Source: Dyella solisilvae (GTDB taxonomy: Bacteria > Pseudomonadota > Gammaproteobacteria > Xanthomonadales > Rhodanobacteraceae). From it: a stretch of DNA of 64,000 nucleotides. Each line of letters opens with the position of its first letter. Within the stretch, counting starts at the first letter, position 1. The stretch is from the NCBI RefSeq assembly GCF_003351225.1, contig NZ_QQSY01000005.1:1-64000 (forward strand), written 5' to 3'. The notes beneath the pieces were generated by a model. The model was given only the letters and a program-made list of their open reading frames with translations, had not been told where the DNA came from and did no database searches. The position numbers and the translations under genes were made by a program. Below are positions 44,067-52,092 of the stretch, piece after piece.

Positions 44067-44897
44067 ATGAGTCCGCCCTCGCCCCCGATCCGACCAAGAC
44101 TGATCGTGACCGCCGATGATTTCGGGCTGCACGAGGCAGTCAACCAGGCGGTGGAATCCGGCTATCGCGACGGCGTGTTGCGCGCCGCGAGCCTGATGGT
44201 CACCGCCCCCGCAGCCGCTGATGCAGTGGAGCGTGCCCGACGCCTGCCCGGACTGGCCGTGGGGCTGCATCTGGTGCTGGCTGATGGACGGGCGGCGCTG
44301 CCATCGGCGCAGATCCCCGACCTGGTGGACCCGCACGGGCGATTCGGAAACCGCATGGTCGGCGACGGCATGCGGTTTTTCTTTCTCCCTCGCGTGCGAC
44401 GACAGCTTGCCGCGGAGATTCGCGCACAGTTCGAGGCGTTCGCCGCTACCGGACTGGCGCTCGACCACGTCAATGCACACAAGCATTTCCATCTGCACCC
44501 GACGGTGCTGGGGCTGTTGTTGTCGATCGGCCGCGACTACGGGCTGCGCGCGGTGAGGCTGCCTGCCGAACCGGGCATGGGGCCATGGCTGCGCCCGTGG
44601 CTGGCGCTGATGCGGCGCCGCCTGCGCCGTTCCGGCGTGCGCTACAACGACCACGTGTTTGGCCTCCGCCACACCGGCGGCATGGACGAGAGCGTCCTGC
44701 TCACGCTGCTGCAGCAGATGCCCGCCGGGCTGAGCGAGATGTACCTGCATCCGGCGACGCACGGACAGCTGTCGCCCAGCATGGCTGACTATCGGCACGC
44801 GGACGAACTGGCCGCCCTGCTCTCGCCGCGCGTTCACCAGGCGATCGCAGAGCGGTGCCACCTCTGCCGTGGCTTCAGCGATCCGGCGGCCGCATGA
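44067..44897 (+). CDS. hpnK: hopanoid deacetylase HpnK
   Basis: 276 residues from the ATG at 44067, 20 bases after hpnJ. A YdjC/ChbG-type deacetylase: RLIVTADDFGLHEAVNQAV gives the metal-binding Asp-Asp, GLHLVLADGR the first His, and DHVNAHKHFHLHPTVL the remaining His ligands. HpnK removes the acetyl group from the N-acetylglucosaminyl hopanoid made by HpnI. The stop overlaps the start of hpnL as ATGA. Confidence 0.93.
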   Translation: MSPPSPPIRPRLIVTADDFGLHEAVNQAVESGYRDGVLRAASLMVTAPAAADAVERARRLPGLAVGLHLVLADGRAALPSAQIPDLVDPHGRFGNRMVGDGMRFFFLPRVRRQLAAEIRAQFEAFAATGLALDHVNAHKHFHLHPTVLGLLLSIGRDYGLRAVRLPAEPGMGPWLRPWLALMRRRLRRSGVRYNDHVFGLRHTGGMDESVLLTLLQQMPAGLSEMYLHPATHGQLSPSMADYRHADELAALLSPRVHQAIAERCHLCRGFSDPAAA

Positions 44898-45928
44898 AAT
44901 ACCTCGTCTACGTCGCTGGACTGCTGGGCCTGACCCTCGCCATCGTGCTGGTTGTGCATCAGGACTGGACGGCCATCCGGGCCGCGTTCAACCACGCGGG
45001 CTGGGCCCTGCTCTGGCTGGTACCGTTCCACGCGTTCCCGTTATGGCTGGACGTACTCGGCTGGCGCAACCTGCTGGCGCCACGAGACCCGCAGCGACGC
45101 GCGACCGTGACGTTCCTGTTATGGGTGGCCACCATCCGCGAAGCCTGCAACCGCCTGCTGCCGGTGGCCAACGTCGGAGGCGAGATCGCCGGCATCCGCA
45201 TCGTCAAATGGCGAGGCCTCGACGGCGCCGTGGTGGCGGCCAGCGTGGTGATGGAGGTCCTGCTCACGCTGGTCAGCCAGTACATCTTCGCGGCCCTCGG
45301 CATTCTGTTGCTGGTGGGACTGACCGAACACATCGGCACGATGAACTCGGTGATCGGCGCACTGGTGGCTGGCCTGCCGCTGCCCATCGTGCTGATCCTT
45401 CTGCTGCGACACGGCAAGCCTTTCTCCCGCCTGGATGCGGTCGCCGAGAAATTGCTCGGCGGCCCTTCCCGGCTCACGGCATTGCTGGACGGTGCGCGAC
45501 TGGACGAGGAGATCCGCGTCCTCTACGCGCGGCCGCTGCGGTTGGCCGTGACCTGCATGTGGCAGTTGCTCGGCTTCATCGCCGGGAGCTTCGAAAGCTG
45601 GCTGGCCCTGCAACTGCTGGGCTATCCCATCACCGTATGGGATGCGCTCGCGATCGAGGCGGCCACCCACACGCTGCGCTACATGATCTTCTTCGTGCCT
45701 GCGGGTCTCGGCGTGCAGGAGGGCGGCCTGGTGCTGTTTGGCCACCTGATCGGCCTGCCGCCGGACGCCGCCATTGCACTGTCCCTGGTGAAGCGCGCGC
45801 GCGAGGTCGGGTTTGGAGTTCCCGCCTTGCTGTCATGGCAATGGGCCGAGGCGCAGCGCCTGCGCCATCGCATCCAGGCCGATCGCGCCAGCCTGTCGCC
45901 CGAGGCCACCGAAAACAGGCTGGGCTGA
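44894..45928 (+). CDS. hpnL: hopanoid-associated membrane protein HpnL
   Basis: 344 residues from the ATG at 44894, overlapping hpnK by four bases. Eight or so hydrophobic helices in the pattern of the lysylphosphatidylglycerol synthase transmembrane / flippase-like family: LLWLVPFHAFPLWLDVLGWRNLL, NRLLPVANVGGEIAGIRIVKWRG, and MIFFVPAGLGVQEGGLVLFG near the end. The known HpnL subfamily sits in hopanoid loci and may flip or otherwise handle hopanoids; direct evidence is lacking. Last clear hpn gene before the ferritin-like gene, 16 bases on. Confidence 0.9.
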   Translation: MKYLVYVAGLLGLTLAIVLVVHQDWTAIRAAFNHAGWALLWLVPFHAFPLWLDVLGWRNLLAPRDPQRRATVTFLLWVATIREACNRLLPVANVGGEIAGIRIVKWRGLDGAVVAASVVMEVLLTLVSQYIFAALGILLLVGLTEHIGTMNSVIGALVAGLPLPIVLILLLRHGKPFSRLDAVAEKLLGGPSRLTALLDGARLDEEIRVLYARPLRLAVTCMWQLLGFIAGSFESWLALQLLGYPITVWDALAIEAATHTLRYMIFFVPAGLGVQEGGLVLFGHLIGLPPDAAIALSLVKRAREVGFGVPALLSWQWAEAQRLRHRIQADRASLSPEATENRLG

Positions 45929-45944
45929 ACCAGGGAGGTAACCC

Positions 45945-46835
45945 ATGTCGCACGATGTGCTTGCCGCTGCCGACCACGCCATGCGCCACTGGCTGGGCGC
46001 CGAGCCGGGCCGCATCCGCCTCGGTTCGGACGCGCACAAACGGCTGTTCTGCCGCATGCTGCTGGACACGCACAATCCCTATAAACCGGCGGTGATTGAA
46101 TGGCCGGCGCTCAGCGAAGACGCCCTGCATCGCATCACTTCGCTGCCTATCTGGGACATCGCGGTACAGACCGAGGGCAAGGCCAAGCTGCGTGTGGCGA
46201 CCTACACGGCGATGGTCAACGACCCGCTCCTGCATGAAGCGCTCACCATGGACGGCGACGAGGAAGCCCGCCACAAGGTGGTGCTGAGCAAGATGGTGGA
46301 GGCCTACGGCATAGCGCTGGCGCCAGAACCAACATATGAAATACCGTCCGACCCCGAATGGGGTTGGCTGGTGACCGGCTACAGCGAGTGCATCGACAGC
46401 TTCTTCGCCTTCGGCCTGTTCGAGTCGGCCAAGCGCACCGGCTACTTTCCCGCCGATTTGGTGGACACTTTCGAGCCGGTGATGCAGGAGGAAGCACGCC
46501 ACATCCTGTTCTTCGCCAACTGGGTGGCCTGGCATCGCAGGCAGTTGTCGCTGTGGCGACGGATCACGTTCGAATGCAAAGTGATGCGTGCGTGGCTGTT
46601 CCTGATCTGGGAGCGAATCGGCATCGCCAAGGGCCTGGACAACAACGGTGAGATGCAGGACGCCAACTTCACCCTGACCGGCCACGAGCAGATCGGCATC
46701 GAACTGAAACCCGGCGAACTGCTCGACCTCTGCCTTGCGCAGGACAGTTACCGCATGGATGGCTATGACCCTCGCCTGTTGCGCCCGACTTTCGTGCCAC
46801 GGATGGCGCGCCTGATCCGGCGCTTCCTGCGCTGA
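45945..46835 (+). CDS. ferritin-like diiron protein in the hopanoid operon
   Basis: 296 residues from the ATG at 45945 (GGGAGGTAACCC upstream), 16 bases after hpnL and clearly in the same transcript. The helical core has two E-x-x-H motifs spaced as in ferritin-like diiron oxygenases: DGDEEARHKVV (about 104-114) and VMQEEARHILFFANW (about 182-196), plus further acidic residues (SECIDSFFAFGLFE). A hydrophobic amphipathic region (WRRITFECKVMRAWLFLIWERIG) suggests membrane contact. I know ferritin-like proteins are found in some hopanoid loci, but no reaction I can name is assigned. An oxygen-dependent modification of hopanoids is the natural hypothesis. Confidence 0.8.
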   Translation: MSHDVLAAADHAMRHWLGAEPGRIRLGSDAHKRLFCRMLLDTHNPYKPAVIEWPALSEDALHRITSLPIWDIAVQTEGKAKLRVATYTAMVNDPLLHEALTMDGDEEARHKVVLSKMVEAYGIALAPEPTYEIPSDPEWGWLVTGYSECIDSFFAFGLFESAKRTGYFPADLVDTFEPVMQEEARHILFFANWVAWHRRQLSLWRRITFECKVMRAWLFLIWERIGIAKGLDNNGEMQDANFTLTGHEQIGIELKPGELLDLCLAQDSYRMDGYDPRLLRPTFVPRMARLIRRFLR

Positions 46836-46838
46836 GGC

Positions 46839-47819
46839 TCAGGCGTGATGCAGACTGAACCACGCCACCGCATCTTCCACGGCGAGCCGCGCCGGGCCAG
46901 CCGCATAACCGAGCGCGCTCTCCGCCTTGGCGCTGGTGAAGAACATGCGCTTGCGCGACATGCGTATCTCCTCCAGCGTCGCGATGGGCTGGCGTCCGCT
47001 GATGCGCGCCCATGCCTCGGCCAGATAGGCCACCGGCATCAACGCAGCATGCGGCAATTTCCATCGTGGCGGCCTGCGACCCACGATGTCGGCGATCTCG
47101 AACAACAGGTCACGCAGGCTCAGGTTGGCTCCACCGAGGATATAGCGCTCACCTACGGCGCCATGGCGCAGCGCAAGCCAGTGACCGTCGGCCACGTCAT
47201 CCACGTGCACGATGTTGAGCCCCGTATCGACATACGCCGGCATGTGCCCGGCAACGGCGTCGCGCACGATCCGTCCGGTTGGCGTCGGCTTGATGTCGCG
47301 TGGCCCAAGCGGCGTGGACGGATTGACGATGACCACGGGAACACCCTGGGCGGCGTACTCGCACACCAGCCGCTCGGCAAGGAATTTCGAACGCTTGTAG
47401 TGGCCGATCATGTCATCCAGCGTGACCGGCGTATTCTCGTCGCCCGGCTGGCCGTCGGCGGGAATACCGAGCGTCGCCACGCTGCTCGTATAGACCATCC
47501 TGGGCACGCCACTGCGACGGACAGCTTCGAGCAAGGCCCGCGTACCTTCGACATTGGTGCTGTAAAGCTGCTGGGGCTGAGGCGTCCACAGGCGGTAGTC
47601 GGCGGCCACGTGGAACACGGCATCGCAGTTGTCGCAAATCCTGACCAGCGACGAGGCGTTGATGAGGTCGCCCTCCACCACCTCCACGTCGATCCCTTGC
47701 AGGTTGCGGCGATCCGAGCCGGGGCGCACCAGTACACGCACGCGGTGGTCCTCGCGCAGCAGGCGGCGCACAACAGCCGATCCGACGAAACCGGTCGCGC
47801 CCGTGACCAGCGATCTCAT
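46839..47819 (-). CDS. hpnA: hopanoid-associated sugar epimerase/reductase HpnA
   Basis: 326 residues reading leftward from the ATG at 47817-47819, four bases from the end of the + strand ferritin-like gene. The extended SDR pattern begins MRSLVTGATGFVGSAVVRRLL (TGxxGxxG). VFHVAADYRLW, MVYTSSVATLGIP, HYKRSKFLAE (Tyr-x-x-x-Lys) and VNPSTPLGPRD follow. The family is HpnA, an NAD(P)-dependent epimerase-like protein found in hopanoid clusters with no fully proven reaction. It faces the squalene synthase gene across a 288-base divergent promoter region. Confidence 0.92.
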   Translation of the reverse strand: MRSLVTGATGFVGSAVVRRLLREDHRVRVLVRPGSDRRNLQGIDVEVVEGDLINASSLVRICDNCDAVFHVAADYRLWTPQPQQLYSTNVEGTRALLEAVRRSGVPRMVYTSSVATLGIPADGQPGDENTPVTLDDMIGHYKRSKFLAERLVCEYAAQGVPVVIVNPSTPLGPRDIKPTPTGRIVRDAVAGHMPAYVDTGLNIVHVDDVADGHWLALRHGAVGERYILGGANLSLRDLLFEIADIVGRRPPRWKLPHAALMPVAYLAEAWARISGRQPIATLEEIRMSRKRMFFTSAKAESALGYAAGPARLAVEDAVAWFSLHHA

Positions 47820-48077
47820 GATGGGATCGCCGCAGTGGCAGGCCCGACCGACATCAGCAGGAACCCAGAACGCATAGGGCAGGCAATCCCTGAACCCGAG
47901 GATGAGTGTCAGTTCATTATGAACGAAGCCGATCCGTCGTGCCGCGCCGCCATGGACCATCCGCGATCGGCTTCACATACTCCGGGCATCCCTAGACGGT
48001 TCGACGACATTTGCTCTGATCAGATGGCTGCAGCCTCCAGGAACGGGGTGCTACCATCGCGAAATCTCGCGTTTCTC

Positions 48078-48091
48078 TGTATGTGAATACA
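48078..48091. promoter_or_regulatory. small inverted repeat before squalene synthase
   Basis: TGTAT GTGA ATACA, directly followed by TAAGGAAAG, lies 17-30 bases ahead of the squalene synthase ATG. It could be an operator overlapping the leader; only its symmetry supports this. Confidence 0.35.
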
Positions 48092-48107
48092 TAAGGAAAG
48101 CCGAGGC

Positions 48108-49274
48108 ATGCCGATGCTTAATGCGCAAGACGTCGCTGCGGCCAGCCCGGGCAACGCCTGGGACTTTCAGGCGACGATGCTTCCGAAGGTGTCCCGCACA
48201 TTCGCGTTGACGATACCTCAGCTGCCGCCCGCGCTGCGCCACGTCGTGGCCAACGCCTATCTGCTTTGCCGCATCGCCGACACCATCGAGGACGAGCCCG
48301 CGCTCTCGGTCGACGAAAAAGGCCGCTACGAAGCCGGCTTTGTCGAGGCCGTCACCGGACGCATTGATGCGCGCAGCTTTGCGGCTGAACTGGCGCCACG
48401 GCTTTCCGACGCCACCTCGGAGGCCGAGCGCGACCTGCTTCGTCAATTGCCGCTGGTGCTGGAAATTACCCGCACCTTCACTCCCATCCAGCAAGCCGCC
48501 ATCACCGATTGCCTGAAGGTGATGTGCAAGGGCATGCACCATTTCCAGGGCGTCGTGAGCCTGCGCGGGCTTGATTCGTTGCGCGACATGGATAGCTATT
48601 GTTACTGCGTGGCTGGCGTGGTCGGCGAAATGCTCACGCGACTGTTGATCGACTATGAACCGGAACTGGTTACACAATCGCACACGTTGATGCGCCTGGC
48701 CGTCTCCTTTGGCCAGGGTCTGCAGATGACCAACATCCTCAAGGACCAGTGGGAGGATCGCCATCACGGCGTGTGCTGGTTGCCGCAGGAAGTGTTCTCG
48801 CGGCGAGGCGTTCAATTGAACGACCTGCAGCCGGGCCAGCAGGACGCGCGTTATGCCGACGCCATGATCGAACTGATTGGCGTCGCCCATGCCCATCTAT
48901 GCCGCGCGGTCGAGTACACCCTGATCGTGCCGGCGCGGCACACCGGCTTCCGGCGTTTCTGCCTGTGGAGCATTGGCCTGGCCGTGCTCACGCTGCGCAA
49001 CTTGCAGGAGCACCTCGACTTCTCCGCCGGTGCGCAGGTCAAGGTGTCGCGCGCGGCGGTAGCGCAGACGATCAGCCTCACCAAGTTGTCTGATCGCTAC
49101 GATCCGGCCGTGCGTTGGCTGTTTGCCGCTGCTGCGCGCAAGCTGCCCCTGACCACGCTCGGACCGAACTGGGACGCGACGCAGTCTGTGCCACGCGCCT
49201 GGCCCTGGCGTCGCGCCAGCTACCTCGATAGCGCGGTTTCGCGGCGCAACCCTGAAGACGCTCGCTTCTTATGA
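48108..49274 (+). CDS. squalene synthase-like enzyme
   Basis: 388 residues; AAGGAAAGCCGAGGC precedes the ATG. Two Asp-rich motifs of squalene/phytoene synthases: RIADTIEDEP (Asp58, Glu61, Asp62) and QMTNILKDQWEDRHHG (Asp213, Asp217). DMDSYCYCVAGVVGEML (about 160-176) resembles the YCHYVAGLVG of the single-enzyme squalene synthases rather than the shorter HpnC/HpnD proteins. The C-terminal tail beyond about 330 is extra. No hpnC or hpnE gene is seen, and squalene-hopene cyclase follows with a four-base ATGA overlap. I infer it makes squalene from farnesyl diphosphate alone, though an HpnD-like presqualene diphosphate synthase is possible. Confidence 0.85.
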   Translation: MPMLNAQDVAAASPGNAWDFQATMLPKVSRTFALTIPQLPPALRHVVANAYLLCRIADTIEDEPALSVDEKGRYEAGFVEAVTGRIDARSFAAELAPRLSDATSEAERDLLRQLPLVLEITRTFTPIQQAAITDCLKVMCKGMHHFQGVVSLRGLDSLRDMDSYCYCVAGVVGEMLTRLLIDYEPELVTQSHTLMRLAVSFGQGLQMTNILKDQWEDRHHGVCWLPQEVFSRRGVQLNDLQPGQQDARYADAMIELIGVAHAHLCRAVEYTLIVPARHTGFRRFCLWSIGLAVLTLRNLQEHLDFSAGAQVKVSRAAVAQTISLTKLSDRYDPAVRWLFAAAARKLPLTTLGPNWDATQSVPRAWPWRRASYLDSAVSRRNPEDARFL

Positions 49275-51277
49275 CGGACACCTCCGCCACCGTCATCGAT
49301 GCCGCACGCCGCGATGCACCCCACCCGCAGCCCGCCGCCGACCGACTCGACCGGGCCATCGAACGAGCGCGCCTCGCGCTGATGGCGAGGCAACGCGAGG
49401 ACGGGCATTGGTGCTTCGAGTTCGAGACCGACTGCACCATCTCGGCCGAATACATCCTGATGATGCACTTCCTCGACGAGATCGACGAGGTGCTGCAGGA
49501 AAAGCTCGCGCGCTATATTCGCCTCAAGCAGTGCCTGGACACGCATGGCGCATGGCCGCTGTACCACGGCGGCGCGATGGATGTGTCCTGCTCGGTGAAG
49601 GCCTATTACGCGCTGAAGGCCGCCGGCGACGCCGCGGATGCACCGCACATGCAGCGTGCCCGCGACGCGATTCTCGCGATGGGCGGGGCCGCCCGCAGCA
49701 ACGTGTTCACGCGCATCCTGCTGGCCATGTTCCAGCAGGTTCCCTGGCGCGCCGCCCCCTACGTGCCAGTGGAGATCATGCTGTTTCCGCGCTGGGCCCC
49801 GTTTCATCTCGACAAGGTGTCGTACTGGGCCCGCACCACCATGGTTCCGCTGTTCGTCCTGTGCTCGCTGAAGGCGACCGCGAAGAATCCGCGGCGCGTG
49901 GACGTGCGCGAGTTGTTCGTCACGCCGCCGGAGCAGGAGCGTCACTATTTTTCCAGCCACGGCCTGATCAGCCGGCTGTTCCTGGTGCTGGACAAGATCG
50001 GGCGCGCCTGCGACCCGTGGATTCCCGCCGCCGTGCGTCGCAAGGCGGTGCAGCGGGCCGAGCAGTGGTTCCTGCCGCGGCTCAACGGCGAAGATGGCCT
50101 GGGCGCGATCTTTCCGCCCATGGTCAACGCGCTCGAGGCGATGGAACTGCTCGGCTATGCCAAGGACCATCCCGCGCGCGCCACTTGCCTTAAGTCCCTG
50201 CAGAAGCTGATCGTGCATCGCGATGACGGCACTGCCTACTGCCAGCCCTGCGTCTCCCCACTGTGGGACACCGGATGGGCCGCGATGGCGCTACTTCGGG
50301 CCAGTCCCGACGACGCCACCCAGGCCGCCGTGCAGCGCGCCATGGACTGGCTGACGCCACTGCAGGAGCTCGAGCACAAGGGGGACTGGGCCGTGCAGGC
50401 GCCACGCCTGGCGCCCGGCGGCTGGGCCTTCCAGTACGCCAATGCGTATTACCCGGACCTGGATGACACCGCAGTCATCGCCGCCCTGCTGCATGTGACC
50501 TCGCGCGGCACGCCCAGGGCCGAGGCCCTGCGTGAACGCATCGCGCGCGCCGCCGACTGGCTGGTGGGCATGCAGTCGTCCAACGGCGGCTTCGCCGCCT
50601 TCGACCGCGACAACACGCATGACCTGATCAACCAGATCCCGTTCGCCGACCACGGCGCCATGCTCGATCCACCGACCGAAGACGTGTCCGGGCGCGTGCT
50701 GGCCTGCCTCGGCGTGCTTGCGCGGCCGCAGGACCAGGAAGCGATCCACCGTTGCGTGGCGTATCTGCGCAAGGCGCAACAGCCCGACGGCGCCTTTTGG
50801 GGGCGCTGGGGCACCAATTACATCTACGGAACCTGGTCGGTGCTGGGCGGACTGGCGCTGGTGGGCGAAGACATGCAACAGCCGTGGATCCGCAAGTCGG
50901 TGCAATGGCTGCTGTCCTGCCAGCACGCCGACGGCGGCTGGGGCGAGACCAACGACAGCTACTACGATCCGTCGCTACGCGGCGCCAACGGCGGCGTCAG
51001 CACGGCGCACAGCACGGCCTGGGCGCTGCTGGGGCTCATCGCCGCTGGTGAGCACGATGCCGAGGCGGTCTGGCGCGGCGTGCAGTGGCTGCTCGATGAC
51101 CAGCAGGCCGACGGCGAGCGTGAAGCTGCCCTCTGGTATCACCCGAGCTTCAATGCGCCGGGGTTTCCCCGCGTGTTCTTTCTCAAGTACCACGGCTACA
51201 CCGCCTATTTTCCGCTATGGGCACTGACCCGTTACCGACAGCTGCGGGACGTCCCGCGATCGCGGGCGACGCAGTGA
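49271..51277 (+). CDS. shc: squalene-hopene cyclase
   Basis: 668 residues; the ATG overlaps the upstream stop. The catalytic DXDD is at 396-399 (PDLDDT), the acid that protonates squalene. QW-type repeats recur through both alpha-barrel domains (for example QREDGHWCFE, QSSNGGFAAFDRD, QQPDGAFWGRWG, QHADGGWGETN). GTWSVLGGLAL and the C-terminal FFLKYHGYTAYFPLWALTRY match SHC. It folds squalene into hopene and hopanol at the membrane. Middle of the + run squalene synthase-shc-hpnG-hpnN. Length is normal. Confidence 0.96.
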   Translation: MTDTSATVIDAARRDAPHPQPAADRLDRAIERARLALMARQREDGHWCFEFETDCTISAEYILMMHFLDEIDEVLQEKLARYIRLKQCLDTHGAWPLYHGGAMDVSCSVKAYYALKAAGDAADAPHMQRARDAILAMGGAARSNVFTRILLAMFQQVPWRAAPYVPVEIMLFPRWAPFHLDKVSYWARTTMVPLFVLCSLKATAKNPRRVDVRELFVTPPEQERHYFSSHGLISRLFLVLDKIGRACDPWIPAAVRRKAVQRAEQWFLPRLNGEDGLGAIFPPMVNALEAMELLGYAKDHPARATCLKSLQKLIVHRDDGTAYCQPCVSPLWDTGWAAMALLRASPDDATQAAVQRAMDWLTPLQELEHKGDWAVQAPRLAPGGWAFQYANAYYPDLDDTAVIAALLHVTSRGTPRAEALRERIARAADWLVGMQSSNGGFAAFDRDNTHDLINQIPFADHGAMLDPPTEDVSGRVLACLGVLARPQDQEAIHRCVAYLRKAQQPDGAFWGRWGTNYIYGTWSVLGGLALVGEDMQQPWIRKSVQWLLSCQHADGGWGETNDSYYDPSLRGANGGVSTAHSTAWALLGLIAAGEHDAEAVWRGVQWLLDDQQADGEREAALWYHPSFNAPGFPRVFFLKYHGYTAYFPLWALTRYRQLRDVPRSRATQ

Positions 51278-52002
51278 GGCCCTGCCGGGTCGGCATCGTC
51301 CTCGCCCTCGCCGCCGAAGCGCGGGCGCTCACCGGCCACACATTGCCGCCGATGGAGGTGGTTGCACACGGCGATCGCGCGATGGTGTGGCTTGCAGGCA
51401 TGGGACAGGACGCCGCGCGCGAGGCTGCGCAGGCGCTGGTCGAGGCCGGTGCCACGGCCCTGGCGGTGTTCGGCGTGGCGGGCGCGCTCGCGCCCGGCAT
51501 GCACAGCGGCACACTGTTCTGCCCTGAGCGCATCGTCGACCAGCATGGCGTCGACTATGTGGCGACTCCGGATTGGAGGGCCTCGCTGCACGACCAGCTC
51601 GAAGCTGCCGGGTTGGCCTCTCGCATGGAGGGCATCCTGCTGAGCCTGCCCACCCCGCTGTACGAACCGGAGGCCAAGACGTCCATGCGGGATCGCCACC
51701 AGGCCATGGCAGTGGACATGGAGAGCGCGGGTGTCGCCAGCGTCGCGGACCAGCATGGCCTGCCCTTCGTGGTGTTGCGGGCGATCGTTGATGAGCGCGA
51801 CGACACGGTGCCCGCGGCGCTCGAAGCGGGCATCGATGCATGGGGGAGGCTGCGCCCACTACCCATGCTGGCCACGCTGGCGCGCCATCCGGGCCTGCTT
51901 GGCTCGCTGCCGGGACTGGCCACACGCATGCGCCGGGCCACCCGCTCGCTGCGTGCCGCCGCCATCGCCACCGGCAACGGGCTGGGTCACGAACCGCCTT
52001 GA
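51274..52002 (+). CDS. hpnG: adenosylhopane nucleosidase HpnG
   Basis: 242 residues from the GTG at 51274, which overlaps the shc stop (GTGA); an in-frame ATG at 51217 would overlap shc by 61 bases. The nucleosidase/phosphorylase fold shows in RVGIVLALAAEARAL, MVWLAGMGQDAAREAAQALVEAGATALAVFGVAGAL and AVDMESAGVASVADQHGLPFVVLRAIVDERDD. HpnG removes adenine from adenosylhopane, the step after HpnH. Coupled to shc. Confidence 0.9.
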   Translation: MRPCRVGIVLALAAEARALTGHTLPPMEVVAHGDRAMVWLAGMGQDAAREAAQALVEAGATALAVFGVAGALAPGMHSGTLFCPERIVDQHGVDYVATPDWRASLHDQLEAAGLASRMEGILLSLPTPLYEPEAKTSMRDRHQAMAVDMESAGVASVADQHGLPFVVLRAIVDERDDTVPAALEAGIDAWGRLRPLPMLATLARHPGLLGSLPGLATRMRRATRSLRAAAIATGNGLGHEPP

Positions 52003-52092
52003 TCCTGCTAACGTTTCACCATCGTTTTCGGAATGCCAGGCCTGGCCTCGCGAACAACGGCCAGCCACCTGGGAGCCAGGAGAGCCGGCGCC

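Noticed and set aside
42592-44097. 501-codon antisense frame opposite hpnJ
   Set aside because: Shadow of a well supported radical SAM gene.
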